Shown piece after piece: positions 1 through 10,174 of a DNA stretch of 64,000 bases. Position 1 is the stretch's first letter, and each line of letters begins with the position of its first letter. The notes below the pieces were generated by a model that was given only the letters and a program-made list of their open reading frames with translations, was not told where the DNA came from and did no database searches. Origin of the DNA: Mycetohabitans endofungorum (lineage in GTDB: Bacteria; Pseudomonadota; Gammaproteobacteria; Burkholderiales; Burkholderiaceae); contig NZ_CP132744.1 of assembly GCF_037477895.1 (NCBI RefSeq), positions 1,860,001 to 1,924,000 of the forward strand, read 5' to 3'. The translations under genes were made by a program, and so were the position numbers.

Positions 1-1
1 T

Positions 2-139
2 CGAGGCCGATACGCTGTTCTGAACGCCACGCTTGACTACGTGCCCCATTTCCCAGCCATGGTTGTGATCGTGCAGTACGCACGCAACATCTTTTCGCCA
101 AACGTGCGCGCTAGTGTTCGATCAACAAGAGCCGGTTAG
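2..139 (+). other. open 3' end of an unrecognised reading frame
   Basis: An open frame enters from the left edge and ends in TAG. It encodes about 45 residues, including AVLNATLDYVPHFPAMVV. I do not recognise the family, and it may be chance or the tail of a gene cut by the window edge. From here to base 320 I see no other coding signal. Confidence 0.2.
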
Positions 140-320
140 TAACGCAGGGACGTACGGTATCGATGTTAGGCACATCGTCCGTTATACCTTCGGCGGACGC
201 GCTGCCCAACGCGTAGTTGCACGAATTAGCTTAATGCGCTAGTTCATCCCGCATTGGCCGACGCAGCTGTGCCTACTCCCTTACAGATACTGATCCCATT
301 CCTGTAGTAAAGAACTTCAA

Positions 321-880
321 ATGAATAACAACGTCCCGCGCCCCCCTTTGGATGAGCGTTACGAAATCGATAGTGCTAGCCGGCGCCGGTTGCAGCGTCG
401 TCTGGTTCATAAGTCGGAACTCAGACATGTTTTCGTGGAACGAATAATTCCGATACCGGCTGCCGGAGATGGGCAGGATCGGTTCGTTGCTCCATTGATC
501 ATTGAACCAGACCATCCGTTTTTCTTCGAGCATGAAATCGACCATGTGCCGGGCCTGATGCTTGTCGAAGCAACGCGACAAGCCTGCACTGCAGTGTCTC
601 ACATGTTCTACGAGGCTCCTTTTGGGATGGCCTTCGTGCTTGACAATTTAACGTGAGCTATGCGCGTTTTGCCGAACTATCCGCTCCGTTTGCCATGCAT
701 TTCACGGTGGTTGAGAAATACTATCGCAAGCGGTCACTGTCGAGCTTACAGGCACACACCGAGTGACACCAGGCCGGGCTACGAGTTGGCACAATGGATG
801 TGCGGTGGAGCTTCATGCAACCCGCCGTATTGGCACGCCTGCGGCGCACCAGCACAATAAGCGTCGGCCTCCCTGTGTAA
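321..880 (+). pseudogene. AfsA-like hotdog-domain protein, frameshifted and with an internal stop
   Basis: The frame from 321 reads like the AfsA (A-factor biosynthesis) hotdog family: LVHKSELRHVFVERI near residue 28, then FEHEIDHVPGLMLVEATRQA, the conserved histidine/Glu-Ala-x-Arg-Gln helix. It stops at 654-656 after DNLT. One base earlier, from 653, another frame continues the same protein: VSYARFAELSAPFAMHF, then a TGA at 764-766, then HQAGLRVGTMDVRWSFM up to TAA at 878. This matches a single-base deletion plus a nonsense mutation in a gene of about 185 codons. AfsA-type enzymes make butyrolactone signals in Streptomyces, and an AfsA-like enzyme is linked to butenolide polyketides in Burkholderia. 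No partner genes are visible here. The family call rests on motif recognition. Confidence 0.7.
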
Positions 881-1078
881 TGGCGGCAGGCTGGAGGATG
901 TCCCTATGCCTTTCCTCAACCGTTCAGGGCTGACTTGAATTGGTAAATTTGTCATCGCGCAGCATGGCGGACAGGACCTCGCGCATCAATCACATGCTAG
1001 CACGCAGCACTACGCTTATCTGGCCACAGAATCTTTAAGGAATGCCATCACGCGGATCGGACAAAATTTCCCTACCAT
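881..1078. other. non-coding spacer
   Basis: I find no convincing reading frame, repeat or RNA between the broken AfsA-like gene and the terminator downstream of the tRNA. Short frames here are all under 35 codons. Confidence 0.5.
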
Positions 1079-1115
1079 AAAAAAAGCGGGCTGCGTGACA
1101 TGCGCGCAAGCCCGC
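1079..1115 (-). terminator. rho-independent terminator after the tRNA
   Basis: On the minus strand an arm GCGGGCTTGCG pairs with CGCAGCCCGC around a short loop and is followed by seven T. It lies 9 bp past the CCA end of the tRNA and probably ends transcription through rpoD and the tRNA. Confidence 0.8.
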
Positions 1116-1123
1116 GTAGATAT

Positions 1124-1202
<79 letters not shown>

Positions 1203-1231
1203 GAATCAATCATTATGAGGCAAAATGAAGC

Positions 1232-3523
1232 TCAGTTGCCTTCAAGGAACGATTTCAGCTTATCCGAGCGGCTCGGATGTCGCAATTTGCGCAACGCCTT
1301 CGCCTCAATCTGTCGGATCCGCTCGCGCGTCACGTCGAACTGCTTACCGACTTCCTCGAGCGTATGGTCTGTGCTCATCTCGATGCCGAAGCGCATCCTC
1401 AATACTTTTGCTTCGCGCGGCGTCAACGAGTCTAGCACGTCCTTCACAACATCTCGCATACTCGCGTGCAATGCCGCGTCGGCCGGCGCCACCGTATTGT
1501 TATCTTCGATGAAATCGCCCAGGTGAGAATCGTCGTCGTCACCGATCGGTGTTTCCATCGAAATCGGTTCCTTCGCGATCTTCATGATCTTGCGGATCTT
1601 GTCCTCCGGCATCTCCATTTTTTCAGCAAGCGTGGCCGGGTCCGGCTCGAGCCCCGTCTCCTGCAGAATTTGCCGTGAGATCCGGTTCATCTTGTTGATC
1701 GTCTCGATCATGTGGACCGGAATCCGAATCGTGCGCGCCTGGTCCGCGATCGACCGCGTAATCGCTTGACGAATCCACCACGTCGCATACGTGGAGAACT
1801 TGTAGCCCCGCCGATATTCGAACTTGTCAACCGCCTTCATCAGGCCAATATTGCCCTCCTGGATCAAATCCAGGAACTGCAAGCCACGGTTCGTGTACTT
1901 CTTCGCAATCGAAATGACCAGCCGCAAGTTGGCCTCCGTCATTTCGCGTTTGGCCTGCCGCGCCTTGAGCTCGCCAGCCGCCATCTGGCGGTTGGTTTCC
2001 TTCAAGTCCTTCAGTGGCAACACGACGCGCGCCTGTAAGTCAATCAGACGCTGCTGCTGTTCGCGAATCGCCGGGATATTGCGCTCGAGCACCGCGCTGT
2101 ACGGATGCCCCTCGACGACGATTTGCTCGGCCCAGTCTAGGTTGGTCTCGTTACTCGGGAAGCGCGAAATGAATTCTGCGCGCGGCATCCCGCACTTGTC
2201 GACGACGATATGCAAGATCTGGCGCTCCACTTGACGCACCTCGTCAACCTGCGCGCGTAACGTATCGCACAGCCGCTCGACCGTGCGGGCGGTAAACCGG
2301 ATCGACATCAACTCGGCCTGGATCGCCTCTTGCGCCTTCAGGTACGACTTGGACTTGTAGCCCTCCTTCTCGTACGCGCGACGCATTTTGTCGAACCACT
2401 CACTGATTAGCGCAAAGCGCTCCAGCGACGCACGCTTTAGCGCCTCGAGCTGCGCGGCGCTGGCCGCGGCCGCTCCTGCCCCTTCGTCCTCTTCTTCCTC
2501 TTCCTCGTCACCTTCGTCGGCGTCGTCAGCTTCCGACTCGATCTCGTCCGCATCCGACGCGCTAAAGCCGTCCGCATCCTCCGCGCTCGGATCGATTAGG
2601 CCATCGACCAGTTCGTCCACGCGGATTTCATCGTTGGCGACCCGCTCGGCCATCGCAAGGATGTCCGCGATCGTCGTCGGGCACGCCGAAATCGCCTGAA
2701 CCATGTGCTTTAGGCCGTCTTCGATACGCTTGGCGATCTCAATTTCGCCTTCTCGCGTCAACAGTTCGACAGTGCCCATCTCGCGCATGTACATGCGCAC
2801 CGGGTCGGTCGTACGGCCAAATTCGGAGTCCACCGTCGACAACGCGACTTCGGCCTCCTCTTCAACCTCGTCGTCGGATGACACCGACGGCGCGTTGTCG
2901 TTGAGCAGTAGCGTTTCCGCATCGGGTGCCTGTTCATAGACCGCCACGCCCATGTCGTTGAACGTGCTGATGATGCTCTCGATCGCCTCGGTTTCCGCGA
3001 AATTGTCCGGCAGGTGATCGTTGATTTCAGCATACGTCAGGAAGCCGCGTTCCTTGCCCAGCTTGATCAGCGCGCGCAGCTTCGAGCGGCGCTCCTCGAG
3101 CTCCTCGGCGGTACCCGGCTGGTGAGACGCGAACGCCTCCTTCAGCAGCGCCTTTTCCTTGGCCCTACGATCGCGCGCCTTGATCTTCTCGCCACCCTTC
3201 ACCGGCGCGGCCGAGCCGGCCGACTCATCGACTTGGCCCGCTTCCTCATCAACTGGTACTTCGTTCAGCTTTTTCGTCATGGATGTCGCCATTACGGCTC
3301 TGGTCTCGACTTGCGGCTCTTCGACGGCCGCCGCTTCAACCGTGGATACTCTCTCAGTGCGGCTATCCGGCTGCTGCCCGGCGGCCGCGACCTGCCGACT
3401 TACCCGCTTCGGGAACTTCTCGGCCGCGCACATCACGAGCCTGCTCGACGGACTTCGCCATCGAGCAGGACCGCGTCGTCGCTTCCCGCTGGCCGGATCG
3501 CGCGATGTTCGCCGGCGCGCCAC
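1232..3523 (-). CDS. rpoD: RNA polymerase primary sigma factor RpoD (sigma-70)
   Basis: This is the housekeeping sigma factor that directs core RNA polymerase to -35/-10 promoters. The protein has region 1.2 ([11 protein letters not shown], about residue 240), a very acidic non-conserved stretch (EEEEEEDEG), region 2 with [18 protein letters not shown] for -10 recognition and melting, and region 4 with the helix-turn-helix [18 protein letters not shown] near the C-terminus. It is the last gene of rpsU-yqeY-dnaG-rpoD. The start is uncertain: the first 75 codons of the longest frame are Arg-rich and unlike the family, while a more typical N-terminus sits in another frame. The family-like sequence begins near [13 protein letters not shown], and an ATG at 3433 is a reasonable start. 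Confidence 0.95.
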   Translation of the reverse strand: MARRRTSRDPASGKRRRGPARWRSPSSRLVMCAAEKFPKRVSRQVAAAGQQPDSRTERVSTVEAAAVEEPQVETRAVMATSMTKKLNEVPVDEEAGQVDESAGSAAPVKGGEKIKARDRRAKEKALLKEAFASHQPGTAEELEERRSKLRALIKLGKERGFLTYAEINDHLPDNFAETEAIESIISTFNDMGVAVYEQAPDAETLLLNDNAPSVSSDDEVEEEAEVALSTVDSEFGRTTDPVRMYMREMGTVELLTREGEIEIAKRIEDGLKHMVQAISACPTTIADILAMAERVANDEIRVDELVDGLIDPSAEDADGFSASDADEIESEADDADEGDEEEEEEDEGAGAAAASAAQLEALKRASLERFALISEWFDKMRRAYEKEGYKSKSYLKAQEAIQAELMSIRFTARTVERLCDTLRAQVDEVRQVERQILHIVVDKCGMPRAEFISRFPSNETNLDWAEQIVVEGHPYSAVLERNIPAIREQQQRLIDLQARVVLPLKDLKETNRQMAAGELKARQAKREMTEANLRLVISIAKKYTNRGLQFLDLIQEGNIGLMKAVDKFEYRRGYKFSTYATWWIRQAITRSIADQARTIRIPVHMIETINKMNRISRQILQETGLEPDPATLAEKMEMPEDKIRKIMKIAKEPISMETPIGDDDDSHLGDFIEDNNTVAPADAALHASMRDVVKDVLDSLTPREAKVLRMRFGIEMSTDHTLEEVGKQFDVTRERIRQIEAKALRKLRHPSRSDKLKSFLEGN

Positions 3524-3694
3524 ATGCGAGAAGGGGCCTGTTTCGCCGCGGACCGGTCGCCTTTACCGTCACCGACCTGCGCTTCCAACCTAATCCAACC
3601 CCTTTTTCCGCTTGGTCTTTGCCATGGCAATTCCGCTCTATTCGACGTCGCCCGGAAACAACTCCGCTAAAAACCTTCAATTATAGCACGGTGG

Positions 3695-5599
3695 TCAAGC
3701 CCCTCCGCCAAGCACCGATGCCGCGACCCGACGCTTCAGTTCCGCACGCCGCTGCGACAACTCGGCAAACTCCCTGGCCTGCTCTCCTTCCAGTTTTGGC
3801 TGCCGAGACAAAATTTCAAGTCGCTCGCAGCAAGCGTCATAACGCATCTTCGCGACAACCGCCCTGACTTCGTCAGCCGCGATCCGCTCCTGCTCATCGC
3901 GCCGCTGCGCGCTGTCGTCGTCCGGCGGCGCATGCAGCAAATCACGCACGTTTTCATCATAGACCAGAATTTCCCGGAAGATTTCCTCATACGTCGGCGC
4001 ATTCGGAGAATTAAGCAGCAAGTCCTTTAGCAGCCGATACTCTGCCGCGTCCCCCAGTTGCCGCGCATGCGCGATCGTCTCGGCAAACAAGGCCCCCTGC
4101 CGGGCAAGCGTGGCCAGCGTGTCGCAATCCTGCACATCGAGCATCGCGACAATGCGCGGATACATGATTACGTTGCGTAGTGCTCGATGCTCGTGGCCGG
4201 TGACGCGACGACGATCGGCACGTGCCGGCGTACCGCGCACCGCGGGCGCGGTGCGCGAGCCGACTTCGCAGAACTGCGCCACTTCTTCGACGGGCGTCGA
4301 GAGCCGATCCGCCAGCATGTGCAGAATCTGAGCCCTCAGCGCGTTGGGCGGCAGTGCCTGCAGCAGTGGCTTGGCGTCATATAAGGCCTTGGCTCGTCCT
4401 TCCGGCTGGTCGATCTCCTTGTCCGCCAGCACCTCATTGAGCAGGAACTGCGACAGCGGCATTGCCCGCCCGATTTGTTCCGCAAATGCCTGCACGCCGT
4501 GCTCACGGATATAGCTGTCCGGATCGTGCTCCGCGGGCAGAAACAGAAAGCGAATCGTACGATTGTCCGCCGCGTGCGGCAAGCACGCGTCCAACGCTCG
4601 CCGCGCGGCACGCCGCCCCGCCGCGTCACCGTCGAAGCTGAAGATCACCGTGTCGGTCTGCCGCATCAGTTTTTGGACATGCACCGGCGTACACGCGGTG
4701 CCCAGGGTCGCCACCGTGTTCGGAAAGCCCAACTGCGCCAGTGCAACGACGTCCATGTAACCTTCCACGACCAGCACGAAACCCTTCTCGCGGATCGCAA
4801 GACGTGCCTCGAATAGGCCGTACAACTCGGTTCCCTTGTTAAATAGCGGCGTTTCCGGCGAATTCAAATACTTCGGCTCGCCGCCATCGAGCACGCGTGC
4901 GCCAAAGCCGATCACCTGTCCGCGTACGTTACGGATCGGGAACATGATGCGCTGGCGAAAGCGATCGTAGCGGCGCGCTTCGCCGTTGCTCGACGTCTTG
5001 TCACTGACAATCACCAGACCTGCGTCGAGCAGCGCATCGTCGCGATAGTTTGCGAATGCTGCCTCGAGGTTTTGCCAGCCATCCGGCGCATAGCCCAATC
5101 CGAAGCGCAGCGCGATTTTGCCGGTCAAGCCCCGCCCCTTCAGGTACTGGATCGCGTCCGGCGCGCCCCGAAGCTGCTTGCGATAGTAGTCGGCCGCGAT
5201 CTGCATGATGTCGACGAGCGCGCGCGCCGTGCCGGGATGGGCAGGCGGCGGATCGGTGCCGTCCCTCAATCCGGGCGGGCTCCCACCGCCATATACACCC
5301 GGCGCGGGTTCGTGTGGAACGGTGAGTCCAACGGACTGCGCCAACTCATCGACAGCCTCGGGAAACGTCAAGCCGGCATGTTCCATCAGGAAACCGATCG
5401 CAGTGCCGTGCGCGCCACAGCCGAAGCAATGGTAGAACTGCTTGGTCGGACTGACGGTGAACGAGGGACTCTTTTCGTTGTGGAACGGGCACAGCCCACT
5501 GAAGTTCGCCCCGCCCTTTTTCAACTGCACGTACCGCCCCACCACGTCGACGATATCGACGCGGTTTAGCAGGTCTTGCAGGAACGAGTGCGGAATCAC
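3695..5599 (-). CDS. dnaG: DNA primase DnaG
   Basis: DnaG makes RNA primers for DNA replication. The N-terminal zinc-binding domain shows CPFHNEKSPSF followed by HCFGCG (residues about 38-65). The central TOPRIM fold shows VVEGYMDVVAL and the acidic motif DGDAAGRRAARRA. The C-terminal third is the helicase-binding domain. At 634 residues it is a normal length. The start MIPHSFLQDLLNRVDIVDVV is the canonical DnaG N-terminus. It lies between yqeY and rpoD in the macromolecular-synthesis operon. Confidence 0.97.
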   Translation of the reverse strand: MIPHSFLQDLLNRVDIVDVVGRYVQLKKGGANFSGLCPFHNEKSPSFTVSPTKQFYHCFGCGAHGTAIGFLMEHAGLTFPEAVDELAQSVGLTVPHEPAPGVYGGGSPPGLRDGTDPPPAHPGTARALVDIMQIAADYYRKQLRGAPDAIQYLKGRGLTGKIALRFGLGYAPDGWQNLEAAFANYRDDALLDAGLVIVSDKTSSNGEARRYDRFRQRIMFPIRNVRGQVIGFGARVLDGGEPKYLNSPETPLFNKGTELYGLFEARLAIREKGFVLVVEGYMDVVALAQLGFPNTVATLGTACTPVHVQKLMRQTDTVIFSFDGDAAGRRAARRALDACLPHAADNRTIRFLFLPAEHDPDSYIREHGVQAFAEQIGRAMPLSQFLLNEVLADKEIDQPEGRAKALYDAKPLLQALPPNALRAQILHMLADRLSTPVEEVAQFCEVGSRTAPAVRGTPARADRRRVTGHEHRALRNVIMYPRIVAMLDVQDCDTLATLARQGALFAETIAHARQLGDAAEYRLLKDLLLNSPNAPTYEEIFREILVYDENVRDLLHAPPDDDSAQRRDEQERIAADEVRAVVAKMRYDACCERLEILSRQPKLEGEQAREFAELSQRRAELKRRVAASVLGGGA

Positions 5600-5615
5600 G
5601 GTCGCCCTGGCAACG

Positions 5616-6065
5616 CTACTTCGCCGACAAGGCCGCCTTCACTTGCGCGGAAACCGTCGTCATGTCGGCACGGCCCGCGAGCCTGCCCTTGAGCAATGCC
5701 ATGACCTTGCCCATGTCCTGGGGACCGGCCGCGCCCGCTTGCGCAATCGCGTCCTGCACCTGCGCGGCGACGTCGGCCTCGGACAGCTGGGCAGGCATGT
5801 ACTGCTGCAGCACCACGAGTTCCGCCGATTCCTTCGCGGCCAGGTCCTCGCGGCCGGCGGACTGAAACTGCGAAATCGAATCCTTGCGCTGCTTGATCAA
5901 CTTGTCGACGACCGTCACGATCGCCGTGTCGTCCAGCGCCGTGCGCTCGTCCACCTCACGCTGCTTGATCGCAGCTAGCAGCAGGCGGATGGTTGCGAGC
6001 CGCTCGCTGTCGCGGGCGCGCATCGCAGCTTTCATGTCATCATTGATACGGTCTTTCAAGCTCAT
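5616..6065 (-). CDS. yqeY: GatB/YqeY domain protein
   Basis: A 149-residue protein of the YqeY family, related to the tail domain of the GatB amidotransferase subunit. It starts MSLKDRINDDMKAAMRARDS and contains LAAIKQREVDER and MGKVMALLKGRLAGRADM, typical of the family. The precise function is not settled; the family is associated with tRNA-dependent amidation by homology only. It lies between rpsU and dnaG, 16 bp before dnaG, so it is probably co-transcribed. A start five codons upstream is possible but less family-like. Confidence 0.9.
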   Translation of the reverse strand: MSLKDRINDDMKAAMRARDSERLATIRLLLAAIKQREVDERTALDDTAIVTVVDKLIKQRKDSISQFQSAGREDLAAKESAELVVLQQYMPAQLSEADVAAQVQDAIAQAGAAGPQDMGKVMALLKGRLAGRADMTTVSAQVKAALSAK

Positions 6066-6131
6066 GCGTATTGCCATCAACGGCCCAGGTTCGCCTATGG
6101 AACTGTGACATGCAGTAACCGACGTTTAACA

Positions 6132-6166
6132 CAAAAACCCGCTTGGGACACGATCCACAAGCGGGT
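6132..6166 (-). terminator. stem-loop terminator between rpsU and yqeY
   Basis: On the minus strand ACCCGCTTG pairs with CAAGCGGGT across a 12-base loop and is followed by TTTTTG. It lies downstream of rpsU and before yqeY, so it may attenuate transcription from the rpsU promoter into yqeY-dnaG-rpoD, as in the classic E. coli operon. Confidence 0.75.
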
Positions 6167-6284
6167 CTGCGCAGCAACGCGGGTCCCATCAGCGCCTGCC
6201 ACAGCAGTAGCCCTGCACGCACACGCGGTGCAGGTTCACGAGATGATCGCGCCAACCCGGCTGCCGCGCCGGCGCGATACTAGA

Positions 6285-6497
6285 TCAGTAGAGCTTCTTC
6301 GGCAGCATTTGGCTGCGCAAACGCTTAAAATGGCGCTTGACCGCCGCCGCCTTTTTCCGCTTGCGCTCCGCGGTCGGCTTCTCGTAAAACTCGCGCGCAC
6401 GCAATTCGGTCAACAACCCGTTCTTTTCGATCGTGCGTTTGAAGCGGCGCATCGCGACTTCAAAAGGCTCATTCTCTTTAACGCGAATCGTCGTCAT
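6285..6497 (-). CDS. rpsU: 30S ribosomal protein bS21
   Basis: A 70-residue basic ribosomal protein of the small subunit that helps mRNA binding at initiation. The sequence [20 protein letters not shown], followed by [17 protein letters not shown], is a full-length bS21. It is the first gene of the operon with yqeY, dnaG and rpoD. A TATACT hexamer on the minus strand at 6557-6562 could be its -10 box, though a well-spaced -35 is not obvious. Confidence 0.97.
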   Translation of the reverse strand: MTTIRVKENEPFEVAMRRFKRTIEKNGLLTELRAREFYEKPTAERKRKKAAAVKRHFKRLRSQMLPKKLY

Positions 6498-6603
6498 GTC
6501 CAGTCGAAGGTATGAAAAAAGGGACACATCCCACCAACATACACCAAAGGTGTGCCAGTATAGCAGATGTGCGTGCAGACAATTCTGCGCCCTCAGCGTC
6601 CGG

Positions 6604-7818
6604 CTAACGTTGCGCAACAGCGGCAGCAGCAGCCTGGCCCGCCGCGACACCGGATGACCATGCCCACTGGAAATTATACCCACCCAGCCATCCGGTCACG
6701 TCCACCGCCTCGCCGATGAAGTATAGGCCCGGCATCCGCTCGCTCATCATCGTGGTCGACGATAGTTCACGGGTGTCGACGCCACCACGCGTGACCTCGG
6801 CCTTGCGAAAGCCTTCGGTGCCGCCCGGCGTCAACGTCCATTGCTGGAGCCCGCTGGCCAGTTGACGCAGTGCCTTGTCAGCAATATCGGCCAGCCGCGC
6901 CTGGGGCGGGAGGTGGTGCTGGATCGCCCAGCACTGCGCAAGCCGCACCGGCATCCATTCAGCGAGCTGGTTCGCTAATTGCCGGCGCGACGCGGCTTTT
7001 GCGTCAAGCAGTGCGCCGGCCACGTCAAACGACGGCAATAGGTCGATCGACACCGCATGCCCTGGGTTCCAATAGCTGGAGATCTGCAAAATACCGGGGC
7101 CGGACAGTCCGCGATGCGTAAACAACAGGTCCTCGACGAACTCGGCACGCCGCTTGTCGCCGCCTGTCGATACGCGTGCCGTCATCGATATCCCGGCCAG
7201 CATCGCATACGGCGCCCAGCGTGCGGCGGAGAAGGTCAACGGCACCAGCGCTGGACGCGGCTCGACAAGCTTATGACCAAAGCGTTTAGCGAGCCTATAC
7301 GCGAAGTCGCTCGCCCCAATCTTCGGAATCGACAGCCCGCCCGTTGCCACCACGAGCGCCCGTGCGCGCAGCGCGCCGGCATGCGTGCCCAGCACAAACC
7401 CCATCGTATCGACAGCCACGTCCGCAACCTGCAATGGATGGCGCCACGTGACACCGCCGGCGCTGCATTCGCGTTTGAGCACGTCAATAATCGTCTCGCT
7501 CGAGTCATCGCAAAAAAGTTGCCCCTTGTGCTTTTCATGCCACCGAACACGATGGGCGCGCAACAGTGCTAGAAAATCCTGCGGTGTATAGCGGGCGAGC
7601 GCGGAGCGGCAAAACGACGGGTTCTCGGACAAGTAGTGGGTCCAGTCCGCATACAGGTTCGTGAAATTGCACCGCCCGCCGCCGGAGATCCGGATTTTTT
7701 CAGCAACGCGCGGTGCGTGATCGATCAGCACGACACGCCGCCCAAGCTGGCCGGCCACAGCCGCACACATCATGCCGGCAGCGCCGGCGCCAATTACGGC
7801 GATATCGAAGTGTTCCAT
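6604..7818 (-). CDS. BaiN/YhiN-type NAD(P)/FAD-dependent oxidoreductase
   Basis: A flavoprotein of about 404 residues in the HI0933/YhiN (BaiN, RdsA) family. The N-terminus [21 protein letters not shown] is a dinucleotide-binding Rossmann motif, followed by the family signature [11 protein letters not shown]. The C-terminal [20 protein letters not shown] is the second FAD-contacting motif. The reaction is unknown for most members. The start used is [12 protein letters not shown]; three upstream codons are possible. It is transcribed away from tsaD. Confidence 0.9.
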   Translation of the reverse strand: MEHFDIAVIGAGAAGMMCAAVAGQLGRRVVLIDHAPRVAEKIRISGGGRCNFTNLYADWTHYLSENPSFCRSALARYTPQDFLALLRAHRVRWHEKHKGQLFCDDSSETIIDVLKRECSAGGVTWRHPLQVADVAVDTMGFVLGTHAGALRARALVVATGGLSIPKIGASDFAYRLAKRFGHKLVEPRPALVPLTFSAARWAPYAMLAGISMTARVSTGGDKRRAEFVEDLLFTHRGLSGPGILQISSYWNPGHAVSIDLLPSFDVAGALLDAKAASRRQLANQLAEWMPVRLAQCWAIQHHLPPQARLADIADKALRQLASGLQQWTLTPGGTEGFRKAEVTRGGVDTRELSSTTMMSERMPGLYFIGEAVDVTGWLGGYNFQWAWSSGVAAGQAAAAAVAQR

Positions 7819-7972
7819 GGCGCGCATTCTACCGACTTGCCAGCTACGTTAGCGGCCGCACTGTTATACTAATTGATTGCGTTGCGGGGGTCATGCGCCG
7901 TGCCAGCCATCTGGCAAGCCGGTGGCGCAAACGAAGTCGCATCCGGCTCGATCACCTTTTTGTCCGATTCTC

Positions 7973-9061
7973 ATGCTCGTCCTCGGTATCGAAAGCTCAT
8001 GTGATGAAACCGGGCTCGCGCTGTACGACAGCCGGCGCGGGCTACTTGCACACGCACTGCATTCGCAAATCGCCATGCACCGCGACTATGGCGGCGTGGT
8101 GCCAGAACTCGCGTCACGCGACCATATTCGGCGCGCGCTGCCACTGCTTGAGCAGGTGTTGCAGCAGGCCGGGGTGGCGCGCACCGCAATCGATGCAATC
8201 GCATTCACGCAGGGGCCGGGGCTCGCCGGTGCGCTACTCGTCGGAGCCAGCATCGCGAATGCGTTAGGGCTGGCGCTCGGCAAGCCGGTAATCGGCATTC
8301 ACCATCTCGAGGGACACCTGCTGTCGCCGTTGCTCGCACAAACGCCACCGCCCTTTCCATTCGTTGCGCTGTTGGTCTCCGGTGGCCATACGCAACTGAT
8401 GCGGGTAGCCGATGTCGGCGACTACCAGACGCTCGGCGAAACACTGGACGATGCGGCCGGTGAAGCGTTCGACAAGACCGCAAAATTGCTCGGACTGAAC
8501 TACCCGGGAGGCCCGGAAGTTTCGCGGCTGGCCGAGTTCGGCACGCCTGGCGCCGTCGAATTGCCCCGCCCAATGCTGCATTCGGGCGACCTAGACTTCA
8601 GCTTCAGTGGATTGAAAACAGCGGTTCTCACGCATCTGAGCCGAATCGGCTCGAACGCTTGCGAACAGGCAAAAGCCGATTTGGCACGCGGCTTTGTTGA
8701 TGCCGCCGTCGACGTACTGGTCGCGAAAGCCGTTGCCGCCCTCAAGCGCACAGGCATGACGCGGCTCGTCGTGGCCGGCGGGGTCGGCGCGAACCGCCAG
8801 TTACGCGAAGCGCTGTGTGCCGCTGCCGCCAAGCGCGGCTTCGACGTGTACTATCCCGACCTCGCACTATGCACCGATAACGGCGCGATGATCGCGCTCG
8901 CGGGCGCACTACGCCTGCAACGCAATCCCGCGGCGGCCAATACGTCGTATGCGTTCACTGTTAAGCCGCGTTGGGACCTGAGTGCCATCACGATCCTGGA
9001 CAACAACCAGCGTAGCGCCTCGGCCACTGCCGACGTCACACCACGGCAGCCACCGGCGTAG
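7973..9061 (+). CDS. tsaD: tRNA threonylcarbamoyladenosine transferase TsaD
   Basis: TsaD, with TsaB and TsaE, transfers the threonylcarbamoyl group to A37 of tRNAs that read ANN codons. The start [19 protein letters not shown] is canonical. Metal-binding histidines appear in [11 protein letters not shown], followed by the ASKHA phosphate loop [11 protein letters not shown] later glycine-rich motif reads [16 protein letters not shown], and [10 protein letters not shown] lies near the end. Length is 362 residues, slightly above the usual 340 because of a C-terminal tail. A TATACT hexamer at 7864-7869 may be its -10 box. Confidence 0.96.
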   Translation: MLVLGIESSCDETGLALYDSRRGLLAHALHSQIAMHRDYGGVVPELASRDHIRRALPLLEQVLQQAGVARTAIDAIAFTQGPGLAGALLVGASIANALGLALGKPVIGIHHLEGHLLSPLLAQTPPPFPFVALLVSGGHTQLMRVADVGDYQTLGETLDDAAGEAFDKTAKLLGLNYPGGPEVSRLAEFGTPGAVELPRPMLHSGDLDFSFSGLKTAVLTHLSRIGSNACEQAKADLARGFVDAAVDVLVAKAVAALKRTGMTRLVVAGGVGANRQLREALCAAAAKRGFDVYYPDLALCTDNGAMIALAGALRLQRNPAAANTSYAFTVKPRWDLSAITILDNNQRSASATADVTPRQPPA

Positions 9062-9185
9062 CCTTGGGCGCAGGGGCCGGTACAGCGTTCGCCGTGCATC
9101 CGTGAACCTTCGTCCCGCGCCGCATTCGTGGCGCGAGTTCACCACCGACGCGACGCACGCCGTGCCACGGGCGTCCGATGCCCGA

Positions 9186-9222
<37 letters not shown>

Positions 9223-9229
9223 AAGCAGG

Positions 9230-10039
9230 CTAGCCGGAAAGCCGCTTGTCGTGCTCGATCAGCGCGTACGCACTGTGATTGTGGATTGATTCGAAATTCT
9301 CGGCTTCGAGCACATAGGCGACGATCCGCGGATCGGCATTGAGCCGCTGCGCAACATCGCGCACCAAGTCCTCGACGAACTTCGGGTTGTCGTACGCCCG
9401 CTCGGTGACAAACTTCTCGTCGGGACGCTTCAGCAGCCCCCACAACTCACACGATGCCTCTTCCTCGGCCATCCGCACCAGGTCCTCAACCGGCACGTCA
9501 TCGGCCAATTCGGCGGCGATCGTCACATGTGAACGCTGATTGTGCGCGCCATACTGAGAGATCTTTTTTGAGCACGGGCACAGGCTGGTCACCGGCACCA
9601 GCACCTTGGTGAATAGGCGTGTGGCACCGTCGCGTGCGTCGACACTGAGCGTCACTTCATAGTCAAGCAGGCTTTGCACACCGGATACAGGCGCCGTTTT
9701 CCGGATGAAATAGGGAAATGTGACTTCGATTCGACCCGCCGTGGCTTCGAGCTTCTCGAGCATGGTCGCCAGCATAGCGCGGAAATGCGCGATGTCCAGC
9801 GGCGTCTGCGCTTGGTCCAGCAGCGCGATGAAGCGCGACATGTGCGTGCCCTTCTGCTCGGCAGGAAGGTGCACGTTAAGATTCCAGGATCCCACTGTCG
9901 GTTGCACATCGCCTTGCGCAGTCCTCACCGTCAGCGGATGGCGGACCGCTCTGATGCCGACCCGCTGGATCGGGATCTGCCGGGTATCCGGCGTGCTCTG
10001 CACATCAGGCATCAAAAAAGCGGGATTCATCTGGTTCAT
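9230..10039 (-). CDS. folE2: GTP cyclohydrolase FolE2
   Basis: A type IB GTP cyclohydrolase, the zinc-independent alternative to FolE, making dihydroneopterin triphosphate for folate synthesis. The N-terminus [20 protein letters not shown] and the motifs [13 protein letters not shown] (catalytic cysteine) and [10 protein letters not shown] are diagnostic. It is 269 residues long, near the family norm. The chosen ATG is preceded by a GGAATG-type ribosome site. It runs convergent to tsaD. Confidence 0.95.
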   Translation of the reverse strand: MNQMNPAFLMPDVQSTPDTRQIPIQRVGIRAVRHPLTVRTAQGDVQPTVGSWNLNVHLPAEQKGTHMSRFIALLDQAQTPLDIAHFRAMLATMLEKLEATAGRIEVTFPYFIRKTAPVSGVQSLLDYEVTLSVDARDGATRLFTKVLVPVTSLCPCSKKISQYGAHNQRSHVTIAAELADDVPVEDLVRMAEEEASCELWGLLKRPDEKFVTERAYDNPKFVEDLVRDVAQRLNADPRIVAYVLEAENFESIHNHSAYALIEHDKRLSG

Positions 10040-10174
10040 TGGCATTCCTTGACACCGGCGCACGCCTCAGTTCATGGCGGCACCGGAGCGCCAGCACAGG
10101 CGGCCCGGCCGGATGGCCCATGCCGCTCGTGCAGATTCTACATGAGAAACAGCAACGGCCGTTGCGGTCACGGC

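Noticed and set aside
3363..3680. Separate small basic protein upstream of rpoD
   Set aside because: More likely the shifted leader of rpoD itself than an independent gene.
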